Assembly: GCA_030737835.1 (NCBI GenBank) | Contig: CM060849.1 | Location: 20,010,074 to 20,074,073 of the forward strand | Source of the DNA: Acorus gramineus | Taxonomy: Eukaryota; Streptophyta; Magnoliopsida; Acorales; Acoraceae | DNA length: 64,000 bases | Direction of reading: 5' to 3' | In this document: positions 1-11,209 of the stretch, piece after piece | How the letters are laid out: each line of letters begins with the position of its first letter | Numbering within the stretch: the stretch's first letter is position 1 | Position numbers and translations under genes: made by a program | Notes under the pieces: model-generated | What the model was told of the DNA's origin: nothing | What the model saw: the letters and a program-made list of their open reading frames with translations, nothing else | Database searches by the model: none

Positions 1-1488
1 GGGAGCAAAATAATCTTTCAACAATAAGTAAAATATTTTTGAAATAAGTGTTAAACTATTTACTGATTAAAAAAGTACTTGTTTGTCCATTAGTACTTAT
101 AATAAGCACTTAAAACAAACACTCAAATAAGAAATAAGTGTTTATTTAATTTTAAGCGATAAGTCAAAATAATTGTTTATTTTTCACCGAATCAAATGCC
201 CGTTAAGGTGTATTTTTTAAGAGGGTTGTTACACACTGTCTTTTTAGAGTTTAGATTACAGTCCCTTACACCTTTACTATTATTATCTAACAAGGTATAT
301 CTCTTGTTAAAAAAATTTATATTTTTTAAAATAGATTTATATGATTAGTTGGAGTAGTATATATCCCATCATTTATAAAAATCTTGACTGCGTGCAGTTT
401 AATAAATCTTACATTATCTGTCCAACAAGAAAAAAAATCATTCAAACTTCAATACAAAAGTCTAGCAATGTTGGAGTGAGGCCAAAATGATTACCCTGAC
501 CGTCACAAGAAAAAATGTATATAATATCAGGAACCAAATATAAAAGATTATGGCCTTTTGAGGAGCCAACCTAGTAGATTTTTTCAGCTGAGACAAATCT
601 CTTACTTTAGGATTAAATTCTTGTGTGTTCTATTTAAAAATATGAAGCATTTAAATAGATGACTCATTTTTACAACTAATTACCTAAAATTTAGAAAACA
701 AATTAATCGAATAACAATCTAATAACAAAATAACTATCTTAAAAATATAAATAGATCCAGAGAAACTTGAGGTGGATCTCTATCATGGTATCTATCAAGA
801 TCTCTAAATAAGTATATGCACAGTTAATGTGACATACAGTAGAAGTGGGACTGTGTACACAGTACTACAAGTTTGCAAGTGAACTCTAATCATCAGTAAT
901 CAGCCACTTCACTCACTCTCAACTCCAATATGGTGCCCCCCTCCCAAACCTAAATGAAGAGTATAATTGCCCTTTTTTATATAAAAAAAAACTTCCAACT
1001 TGACTTTTAGGTGATGAATGGGTGGGTCATTGCTTTCACTTCTAAAAAGCAATCCCATTTTTTGGTCATGGTTTCTCTTTTTCAATCATAATCATCATTC
1101 TTGTTTCAAAAAACATAAAAAATAATCATCATTCTTGGAATGCATTTGTATCTGCAAATTTCACAGCATTGCGAGGTGAAGGCGAAGTGCTTTTTTTCTG
1201 TCGTGATAGGAAGAACAAGTTTCACTTAATTATAAATTGAGTTAGTTAGTTTTTTTTTTTTTTACTTATTTATAAAACAATTGTATATGTGAAACAGTTG
1301 TTGAAATTTGATCCATATTAGAGGAATGAAAGTTATTTTTAATGAGCATTTTTTTTTTATTGTGCGAATTGAAATGTAAGAGCAGATACAATCAATATCT
1401 AAAATTTTATAGTAATTCAATAAATTGTGATTTTTTAATAATTTAAAGATTATATATTGTTTATAAAACGTGTTCTTAAATAATGTAA
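1..1488. other. Intergenic, no gene seen
   Basis: AT-rich sequence with homopolymer runs and no credible coding region. Bases about 30-200 contain repeated AAATAAGTG/CACTTA-like words resembling the ends of the short MITEs found elsewhere in the window, but no clean terminal repeat or target duplication could be defined. Confidence 0.6.
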
Positions 1489-1788
1489 AGATCACTGATT
1501 ATTTATAAAATGTGATCTTATATAATATAAAGATCACGGTTCTTATTAAAACAGTGGTCTTTTGGATATCAAATATCACGTTTTATAATATAAGCGTGAT
1601 CGATTTCTATACAATAATCACGGTTTATTTAAAAACCATGATCATTTATTACTTTTGATCACGCTCCCAAAACATGATAAAAATAAGATATAAACAATCA
1701 CACCCTCGTAGATCACGGTTCAAAACCGTGATCAAAAGTCTTTAATCATGGTTTTAAACCGTGATCAATGTCAAAAATTGTAGTAGTG
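1489..1788 (-). mobile_element. CACTA (En/Spm-like) transposon end with subterminal repeats
   Basis: Read on the minus strand the segment starts CACTACTACAATTTTTGAC, the typical terminus of plant CACTA elements, and is followed by many copies of GATCACGGTTTT and its inverse (ACCGTGATC), several arranged as palindromes. Subterminal arrays of this kind bind the transposase in this superfamily. No opposite terminus was found in the window and no transposase is visible, so this is a single end or a deleted derivative. The inner limit is approximate. Confidence 0.6.
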
Positions 1789-4700
1789 ACATGTCATTAT
1801 TGATCATATAATCAAAATGTTTGAAATTCATGAGCTAGGCTCCTAGCTCAGCACTTAACAGTGCACAGCAACATAGGCATTACCATGAGTATAGACCACT
1901 GAAAGTTTTCCATTGAGAAAGAGTAAGCACAACATGACTTTTGAAATAGAAGCAAAGCTCAAAATAATTCTACAACATTTAAGGTCACTCACTGATACAA
2001 CAGTACGTAGGTGAAGATAACCAGTATTATTAAGTTTTAATCTCATTTCTAGTCTAAGAGTTAATTATATGCCATTATTTGAAAGATGCACACATGTAGA
2101 ACCATGCTTGTAACTTTTAAAAGAAAACACATATACTTTCGTTAGTTTTTATTGAAAATTAAGCTAAAAAATAAGACTGATTAAAACATTATATCCTGGA
2201 GCTGTAAAAATTATCAATAATTATTACTATCATATATGAAAAGATCTGTACAAATCCAGGTAATGTAGACCTCACAGAGTCTAGCTAAAACATGCAACTT
2301 CCAGTATACAAGTACAATGAAATAAATATAAAGCAAGAAGAAGACAAAATGGGCAGTATGACAGTATCAACGGACTTTTTTTGTCTAAAGAGTTTTGTTA
2401 CCATGATAACGACCTTGAAAATAAATAAATAAAGTAGGCAAGAAGAATGCCAAACAAACCCTTTATAAAAAGTGAGTTTTTCATATGTTGTATTGCTGGT
2501 GGGAGGGAATCAATAGTTGGTTTGTCAAACAAAATTAATGCCATTTTTTATACAAAAATTAAAATCAACAAGTTGTTCTTCACCGATATTAATGTTTATT
2601 AATTATCGGATCCACTCAAAGATAAAGGGCACTTAACCCTCAAAAAAAAAAAAAAACTAGGTCCTGATCTTGGATAAGGCATTGGTGATTTCTATGAATT
2701 CATTTATTTTCAATGCGAAGGAAAATTGTTTTTCATGTAATTTAAGTTTTTTTTTATAGAAAATATTTTACAATATCATTTTCACCAGAAAGTCAACCCA
2801 TAAGAAGAAAGTCATGTTCATCAAAGTGTTTTGCAATAGTAGACATTAATAAATAAAACAGATTTTTCATCCAAATTAAATGTGATCAACTCAGGATGGC
2901 TTAATCAAATATTAACTCTATTTTCAAATTGAAGCATAAAAAAAACACATACATTAACGAATAATATTACGTGATTCGACAAGGATTGTCTATGTTTACA
3001 GAAAGCTAATTAAGGGAAGAGAGAATTTCCTATTAAATTTCTGGACTACACAGAATGCATGTGATTGATTTGTTGGAAAAACACTAAAGTTTTCTAATTT
3101 TGAAAACCACAACAAAGTAGGATCAAATAGAGAATTAGATAAATCTGACAAATGTGGTGGATCAAAGCACGCAAATACGCTTTCCAAAAAACAGATTCCG
3201 CACCATTATGGTGCAATGGTTCACTAACGGTCCACTCTAAAAATACGACGATCCCTTACCCTTCTCAAGGTGCACTCCAAGTGAGAAGATTTTAACGAAC
3301 ACCTTATAAGTCTTTAAGAATAGGAGACCTCTCTTTCTCTTGTTTTATTTTTAAGTGTGGGACTCAATGCATAGGGTGAGTGTCTTAGATCATTGAGAGT
3401 GTGTATGTCTCTCCATAGTTTTATACCACACACACACACACACACATTTAATAGTTATTAAACGGTGCTAAAGCACCCGCCTAGAACAAAACGATTTTCA
3501 ACCGTTAATAACCAAAAGCCACTTTGAAAACCATTTCAAAATAAAAACCAAGAGGTGTACAAGCACCCATTAGAGAAAAGCAAATTCTAACCAAAATAAT
3601 GTTAAAAACAGTGAACTCATGAAATTCACATCCATGCAAAATTTTAATTTACCTCTCACATAAAATAAAATAACATAATTTCTAACATGATTTTCATCAA
3701 AACTAAATGTGATCAACTAAAGATGGCTCAGGTAATGCTAATTATTGCTAAGCCTTTTGAACACCATGTAAAACGTGGGATTTGGTAAGCACGTCTTAAA
3801 TAATAAAAAAATAAAAAATAAGGCGCCAACACTTGTTGACGAGGAGGTAGTTTAAATGAGGCTGAACAAGTACATGAAATTAATATGTCATCAGCTTCAG
3901 ATGTAGTACTGATATCATCAGATGAGCATTATCATCATCACATTCGCAACAAAAAAATCTTTAGTGAAATCCTTTGCTTGTAGACATATATATAAAGAAA
4001 GATCATCAGTACATGGACCACATGCACCCCCAAAAACATAGTGTATAAATTAATTAAACCAGAACAGTTTTTAGGTATTTCAGAAGCACATCACAGGGGT
4101 TCAACAAAGTTCGCCATCATCAGAGATTACTATATAGTTTTTCTTCCTCTTTTATTAAAGATTAATTGAAGTTTATCAACAATTAAAGTTCATCTCATTT
4201 ACCCACCCCACAAAAAAAAATAAAAGAAGAAGAAGTTAAAGTTCATCATTCCACCTAATCAAAACGTGGAACTAAAAAAAATTATCATATATACAAAGAC
4301 AGCATTGGCCAAATTTACAGAATCTTTCATAACATGATCTAACATACAATCCCTATTATTATTATTATTATTATTACTTGTATTTTAAGATATTGTAAGA
4401 TATATCAAACCATTATATTTGGAGGCACCATGTCATGGGTTTAAGGTAGCGTTTGATTGCACGATTAGATAACTTTTACGTTTACAGTAAGCTGCTTCTT
4501 TCATTATACAGTCAAACAGTTTTACTGCAGCAGTTTCTTATAGGCAGATTTTAGACATATAACACACAAAAACTAAAGATTTTCAAAAGTTGAGAGATGA
4601 GTTTTTTACAAAATCATTTTTGTAATCACACAAACAAACACATCTTAAGTCTCAATGTTTATCCAAAAAAAAAAATTGCCGTTTGAACAGAAGAAATTAA

Positions 4701-7585
4701 ACAAATCACTTAAACGTGTAAAATAAGATAAACCCATCAATTGTGTGATAGTTGAGAAAATGAGAGTTCGAGGAGGTTCTTTCAAGGAAGTAAGGTCTGA
4801 TATTTTGAACCGTTTAATAAATAATACATATATTCAATTCACTAGAGTACTCCAAATCACACGATGTTGGCGGCTGCATTGCATTACAATGCATTACAAC
4901 AGCTTGACTTTGGCATATATCCACCACATATATATATATATATATTTTATACAGTAACTCTTCATTTTTGTTAAAGTATCCTTTGTTGAGGTTCAATGAA
5001 CGGAGGATAAGATAAGAATAGTAATTTAGTTTATAGAGAGGACAATTGATGTACGAATTGAACCGTACAAAATTATTAATAATTGAATTGAATAGTGAAT
5101 ACTGATGGAGATTGGAGAGAGAGATTCTGTCCTTTAATTCCGTATACGTGAAGTCAAAGAATTTTTTTTTTTTTTAAGTGGGCCGAAATGGTTGAATTCA
5201 AGAGTGCAATTAATCTATAAAACATTGATCAAAACTATTTTATACATTTTAATTTATCAAATCAGCCCCTCCTCCATCTACTTAAGGAGCCTTTTTACAA
5301 TACACACAATTAGTCCTCCTTTTTGTTCTAACAAGTTTTGCTCTAAACACTTATTTCCTAGGATTAGTTCAAAGAATATTCCATTACGTCGTCTTTTACC
5401 TGGATATAAATTTTTTTTTTATGCTTGTATTTGGAATCTACCACGATTATATTAATAAGAAAGCAGAGATTTTTTTTTTTACTAGAGTTAGAAAAAGGAC
5501 TTATTTTCTTTTTTACTTTATCAATTGGAATTAAGCTAGCAGAGAACGCCTTAAATAATCGCAATTCTCAACATAACTAATATTGGTCATACAAGCATTC
5601 ACTGTTCATGTTTTTTCACATGAAATTAATTACTATGGATTATAATGTGTTAATGGTCCGAAATGGTCACATTGTCCCCTTTTATATACAAGAGAAGAGA
5701 TAGATAGTCCCTTTTTAGATTAAAATTGGACCATTGCATAGTGAACAATTCAGGCTAATCTTAGATCCCCCATTACAAAGTCTAAATGTTTAGAAATCTA
5801 TGAACTTCGCACGCCAATTATTGGAAGTCCTTTTCTTTTCTTTTTTTGACTTTTCGATCATCAAATAAGATCTTGTTGGGGGTTTTCTAGTCAAATAATC
5901 ATACTTGGGAGAGTTTTAAGTAATTATCCCATTTGAATGGTTTTGTTTGAAAGCGGCAAGACATGGGTTGTTGTGAATTATTATTATTTAATAGTTCTTA
6001 ACTATTATATCCCCCCCTTTTTTTGTCTCTAAATGCATCAAGTTGCATTTTTTTCATCAATGAACACAGAAAAAAAAAGAAGGGAAGATTCTTGAAACAT
6101 AAAATGGCTTAACGTCATTCTTTTGTATTTGGATACAAGTAAATCGATTTGATTAATAAAAACCATATATACACAAATGTTAATCAATTAAATTTGTCTA
6201 AGGGATCGTTTGGATGTGGGTTTAGGGAGATTATGGGTTTACAGGAATCTGATTTTACCAAACCTGTTTTCAAAAAAAAAAAAAAAAAAAAGTAATAGCT
6301 TAATTAAAATATGCAGACACATTTTGACAAATAAGTGCGTAAAAGCTAGTTTTTTCATAATCTATGGAGAGACAGCTTCCTGTAAACTCAGTTTTAAATT
6401 CAGCTTTTGAAGAAAAACTAATTCTCAAACATGTTTCCAAACATGACCTGAATTTGACGTCGGTATTTAGATTTTCTGGCTAATTAAGCGTATCAAAATA
6501 CCCTGGTTTAACCTCCTGTATTTCTTTTTTCAAAAAAAAAAAACCTACTTTTATATTTAAAAACTTATAAATATTTCCAAATATATGATATTGTTTATCA
6601 ACTTATAAAAAAGGTACACATATACTTGCAAGTTGGTGTACAAGCACAGCCAATCCAGGGTACCAAAATCTCTATAAACAAAATTGTTTCATTCCCTGTT
6701 AATTTTCTTTGTTTTTGAATTATTTCATATTATTTTTTAAAACTTTTCCACTTCATTTTTTATCTCTTCTTTAATATAGTATATTCCTATTCTATTGAGA
6801 TTTTACTTTATTTATTTTTATTTATGTAAAAAATCTTATTGGGTTATGTGTTATTTTTGTTATTATCTTTTTTTTTATTATTTTATTGAGATTTTTTTTA
6901 AAATATGGTCAACTATGTAAAAAATTGAAAATTAAATTTCAATTAACTATTCAAAAAAAATTTTGTGATAATTATCATAATTAGACATATTTGTATATAT
7001 TTAAAGGCCCTGTTATAAGAGTTTCGTTTAAAGCCCTGTCTACTTTACATTATCTCAAGTTTGACCTTGTGTACACATGTTGCTATATTCTATTTACATT
7101 GGTTAGATACCAATTTATTCAAATGGTATAAAATGGTGCATATGTCAAATCATTTGTAATTATTTTTTATAAATAAAAAAATTTAACTATCAAATCATTT
7201 TTTGTAACTTTTATAAATCATAATCAACACATTATTCATCTTTTATCCACAACTTATTTATAATCAATCAAATAATAAAAATTCATTATTAAGTTTTTCA
7301 ACAAAAATAACTAAATATACAACTAAATATATAATGGTGTATTTAATTGATACAGTTATTCATACTAAAAATTATCTATCCTATAATAACCTGTCAATTA
7401 TAGCTATATTAATTAATCATCAATACCTGAGACATGAATTCCAAGACATTCGACCCAGCACGTTAAAAAAACACAGCTATTTATCCTAACCCACATTAGC
7501 TGTACATATTAATGATTGCGTGGGAAAGGTAATATAGATCTTCACAATAATAATAATCAATGAATAAATATCATGATAAAAGTAA
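1789..7585. other. Intergenic, no gene seen; scattered repeat relics
   Basis: No exon could be supported. It holds a (CA)n run near 3428-3447, a (TA)n run at 4928-4945, a member of a dispersed inverted-repeat family at about 4447-4650, and AT-rich stretches such as 7090-7400 with words shared with the 21.3-kb and 33.3-kb elements. Short open frames are uncharacteristic of genes and lack splice-consistent extensions. Confidence 0.55.
4447..4650 (+). repeat. Dispersed MITE-like repeat, family C, copy 1
   Basis: The segment begins GTTTGATTGCACGATTAGAT and ends near ACACAAACAAACACATC. It shares ordered blocks (a CGATTGGA-like start, AACAGTTTTACT, AGACAGATTT, AAACTGA) with 25640-25850 on the same strand and with 59060-59285 inverted. 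The three copies are clearly diverged, so the family is old. Edges are approximate. Confidence 0.5.
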
Positions 7586-8041
7586 GGGAAAAATCCAAAT
7601 AACCCCGATAAATTGCTTGCAATGCATAAAACCCCTGATTTTTCTATAAAGTCCATATAACTCTTATAAAACATCTATATAAATTGAAATAGCCTCCATG
7701 AGATAAATTTTTATTAACAGATTAAGATTATTCTACGAATATTCTATTCGAATAACTCTGATTGAAAACATAGTTTATCAAAACTCCACACAAAGTGTTA
7801 AAATACGAAAAATTATATGTAAATTATTATTTTACCCCTCAGATAAAGTTTTATAATATATCTGGAGAGATAAAATTGCAATGTACAGAAGATTTTTCAC
7901 ATTTTTAGCAATCTATAGGGGTATCTTGGTATATTGTATTTTTAGATAGGACTAACAAAATAAAATATTATGAGAACAGTGGGTTATTCATAGGATTATA
8001 TGAATTTTAAATGGTTTACATGGGGCTTTTTTGGATTTGTC
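7586..8041 (+). mobile_element. Inverted-repeat element (family A), copy 1
   Basis: The left end GGGAAAAATCCAAATAACCCC is matched by an inverted right end (reverse complement GACAAATCCAAAAAAGCCCC). The interior shares ordered blocks with the next element: a TTGTTAATAGA-like word, a GTAACCCTGATTGAAAA-like word and a CACAAAGTGTTAAAA-like word. There is no coding capacity. It is a MITE-type non-autonomous DNA transposon of unassigned superfamily, since no clear target duplication was seen. Confidence 0.55.
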
Positions 8042-8049
8042 ACTGATAG

Positions 8050-8072
8050 TGTGTGTGTGTGTATATATATAT
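8050..8072. repeat. Compound (GT)n(AT)n microsatellite
   Basis: A GT run passes directly into an AT run. It lies exactly between the two family-A elements. Confidence 0.85.
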
Positions 8073-8608
8073 GGAAAAATCCATAGAACCTTGAAATCTT
8101 ACTAAAATTTATATAACCTCCTGATTTTTCTGAAAATCCATATAACCCTTTGAAAACACTTAATAAATCCAAATAACACATTAAATAAATTTTTTGTTAA
8201 TAGACGATGAATATTTTACACATATTTCGTGTGGGTAACCCTGATTGAAAAATACGATATACTAAAAAATCACTACACTTTGTTAAAAATATAAAAAAAT
8301 TCTATAAAAATGACGATTTTATCCTCTCTGAATATATTATAAAACTCAATCCAGATGAGTAAAATCATCATTTATAGAATATTTTTCACATTTTTTTACA
8401 TATTATATGTCTTTTTAGTATACTGTGTTTTCTACCAGGGTGAACTAAATATAATATTCACAAAATATTCGTTATCTGAAAACGTAAATTTTATTCACGG
8501 GTTCTTTAGATTTATTAGTTGTTTTGAGTGAGTTATATGAATTTTAAGAAAATCCAGGGGGTTATATGAATTTCAATCGGTTTATAAGGGGTTATATGAA
8601 TATTTCCC
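8073..8608 (+). mobile_element. Inverted-repeat element (family A), copy 2
   Basis: The left end GGAAAAATCCATAGAACC and the right end (reverse complement GGGAAATATTCATATAACCCC) form a diverged terminal inverted repeat. The interior is homologous to 7586-8041. Its right edge is about 90 bases from the G-box cluster of the PIRL promoter, so the two copies form the distal upstream region of that gene. Confidence 0.55.
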
Positions 8609-8696
8609 TTATTATTATTTTATTATTATTGACCAAGTTGCGCGGGCAGCTGCCGTTGCCCGCTCTGCCCGTCAGGTCTGACTTTTCTTCCCACAA

Positions 8697-8720
8697 CACG
8701 TGTGACGTCATTCGCACGTG
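8697..8720. promoter_or_regulatory. G-box / TGACGTCA / G-box cluster upstream of PIRL gene
   Basis: CACGTG occurs at 8697-8702 and again at 8715-8720, with a full palindromic TGACGTCA at 8703-8710 between them. In plants these ACGT-core sites bind bZIP and bHLH factors, including ABA-responsive, TGA and light-signalling ones. Their tight packing about 70 bases ahead of a TATA box suggests a real cis-module. Which factor acts here is not decided by sequence. Confidence 0.6.
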
Positions 8721-8787
8721 TCAGAACGTACATCCCGTACGTACCACTCCCCTACCCTCCCCCAAAAATTTCGCCCTTCGAGGGGGG

Positions 8788-8794
8788 TATAAAT
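8788..8794 (+). promoter_or_regulatory. TATA box of the PIRL gene
   Basis: TATAAAT follows a G-run and lies 185 bases before the ATG at 8973. That would leave a pyrimidine-rich 5' leader of roughly 150 bases. Confidence 0.5.
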
Positions 8795-8972
8795 TATAAT
8801 TAGCCCCCTGACCCTCCGTCATTAAAAACTGACACAAACACTTGTCATGTCCAACGTTTCCTTCGTTCAGACCTTCTGACTCTCTCTTTATCTGTGTTTC
8901 TCTTTTGTTTCTTTTTATTGGATTTGGTTTGGGTTTTTTTTTTTTTTTGTTTTTTGGTTGTTGTGAGAGGAG

Positions 8973-11209
8973 ATGAGAATGGAAGGGAAGAAGAGAGTGG
9001 ATGGTGGTGGTGAAGGTGAAGGTGAAGGTGGAGGTGGGAAAAGGAGATCGACGGCTGAGGATGAGTCTGGGAAGGTCGACATGAGTGGGATGTCGTTGGA
9101 TTCTCTTCTGAACCCACCACCTAACTTGGCTGCCATCACCAAACTCGACCTCTCCAACAACAACCTCCAGGTAAGTCACTTTTAATGGAAAAATGGGTTG
9201 TTTTGATCTGTTTTAATTAATTAGATTGGACTATATATATATATATATATATGATCAGTTATAATGATGAATTTATGTTGTAGATGATACCGGAATCATT
9301 GATAGCGAGACTGCTGAACGTGGTGGTATTGGACGTCCATTCAAATCAGCTGAAATCGCTGCCAAACTCAATCGGTTGCCTTTCAAAGCTCAGAACCCTA
9401 AACGCCTCTGGCAACCTCCTTGACTCCCTCCCTAAGACCATTGAAGATTGCAAGTAATTCACTTTATTCACTTCATCATTTCATTTCATTTTAAACTTTA
9501 AATCATATATATAATTGGTGGGGGCACATTTATTTCATACATATATAATAAACTTTAAATACGCCTTGTTTTCTGGCCTTATTTTTGCGGGGAATCTTTT
9601 GATATAATCCACTACCACGTTTTTTGACCGCTTCGGCAATCCATAGCCGTTGATATGGTGGATCGGGATAGTGATAATTAATATGAATATAGTGAATGGG
9701 CCCTAGCCAGTCCGCAGTTGGGCTTCGTAGCCCACTTTTATAATTATGTTACATATGTTAATTGGCTCTTTTATAATTAATTAACTAAGAATATTAACTG
9801 ATTACGTAAGGGGATGACCAAGAATATAGTTTATATTATATTTAAAATTATTTTTTTTTTTTTGTAGCCCGGTCTTATGTGACATAAATGATTATTCAAG
9901 TTGTAAATTATATATGTATACTGTAATGTAGTGTGTGCATGTACGATGACTGTATATGCATGAAAGCTTTGTAGACAGGGGTGTTTGTTTTATACACATT
10001 ATTTTTGGGTTAAGCTGTGGATGATCTTTGGCAAAATTTTCAGTTCCCCTGTCATTTTTCAAGTGATTAGTGATTAACGTTGTGTCTAACATATGATTAC
10101 CACAAACAAGGTGTTAATTGTACCTTACTAGCATAATATTTTACTTACTGGCATACTTGTATAGTTCTCTACTTGTAAAAGCATATATTTTACTTTTATA
10201 CAGTGAAACATACATTTTTTTCAAATATATATACATTTCAATTAGTATATACTTTAATGTAAAAAAAAATAAAAAATTCACATGCACTCATTTTTAATAT
10301 GGAATGAATCATTTGCATTCAAGAACATATTTAGTCTATAAAAAAAATACAAGGGAATTTGATCAAGTTTGTTTACTCAAACTGACATAAGAACAATTAC
10401 AGAAATGATAACAATATTATACGATCAGATGTTACTCTTGTGATCGGTCTGGCTCACCAAATTCGGTTAAATTTTTCAACCAATGCAGAGCACTAGAAGA
10501 GCTGATCCTGAACTTCAACCAACTAACTCGCCTCCCAGACACCATGGGCTTCGAACTCACAAACCTCAAAAAACTCTCTGTGAACTCAAACAAGCTAATC
10601 TGCCTCCCCTACTCCACCTCCCACCTGACCTCCCTCCGCGTCCTCGACGCCCGCCTCAACTGCCTCCGCTCCCTCCCTGACGACCTCGAGAACCTCACCT
10701 CCCTCCACTCCCTCAACATCTCCCAAAACTTCCACCACCTCCGCTCCCTCCCTCCCTCCCTCGGCCTCCTCATCTCCCTCGTCGACCTCGACATCAGTTA
10801 CAACAAGATCACCCACCTCCCCGACTCCCTCGGCTGCCTTGGCAAGCTCCAGTCTCTCTCCGTCGAGGGGAACCCTCTTGTGGTACCCCCAATGCACGTT
10901 GTCGAACAGAGTATCGATGCTGTTCGACAGTACTTGAGCGAGAGACTTAACAATGGGGGATCGTCTCCGAGTAAGAAGAGGTCTGGGTGGTTTGGGAAGC
11001 TTGTTAAGTGTGGGACTTTCAATGGGCCGATACATGGGGGGAGTGTGGATAGGGAGGGGTTCATGTCGATGTCGGACTATAGATCGATCGATGGGACCGC
11101 CTCGCATAAGTATATGGGGCTGTTCTCGCCTAGGTACGTCGGGATGTTCTCGCCTCGGCGGCTTTTCTCGCCCAAGCATTCTCCAGCATCGTCGTCGCTG
11201 GCGAGGTGA
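8973..11209 (+). CDS. PIRL: Plant intracellular Ras-group LRR protein (PIRL6/7/8-like)
   Basis: Three exons, 8973-9170, 9284-9453 and 10489-11209, join in frame to a 362-residue protein. The N-terminus (about 1-50) is a glycine/glutamate-rich basic stretch without a signal peptide. Residues about 54-255 hold nine leucine-rich repeats of about 23 residues with the Ras-group pattern, for example [25 protein letters not shown] and LPDSLGCL. The C-terminal tail has [19 protein letters not shown]-type repeats of SPR/SPK, possible phosphorylation sites. PIRLs are cytosolic or nuclear LRR proteins related to animal Ras-interacting SHOC2-like proteins, and in Arabidopsis some are needed for pollen and embryo-sac development. 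An ATG six bases downstream (8979) is an equally possible start. The last exon is very GC-rich. Assignment to PIRL6/7 rather than PIRL8 rests on its position next to OSTC. Confidence 0.9.

Noticed and set aside
8721-9179. 152-residue minus-strand open frame
   Set aside because: Covers the PIRL leader and first exon in antisense; low complexity.
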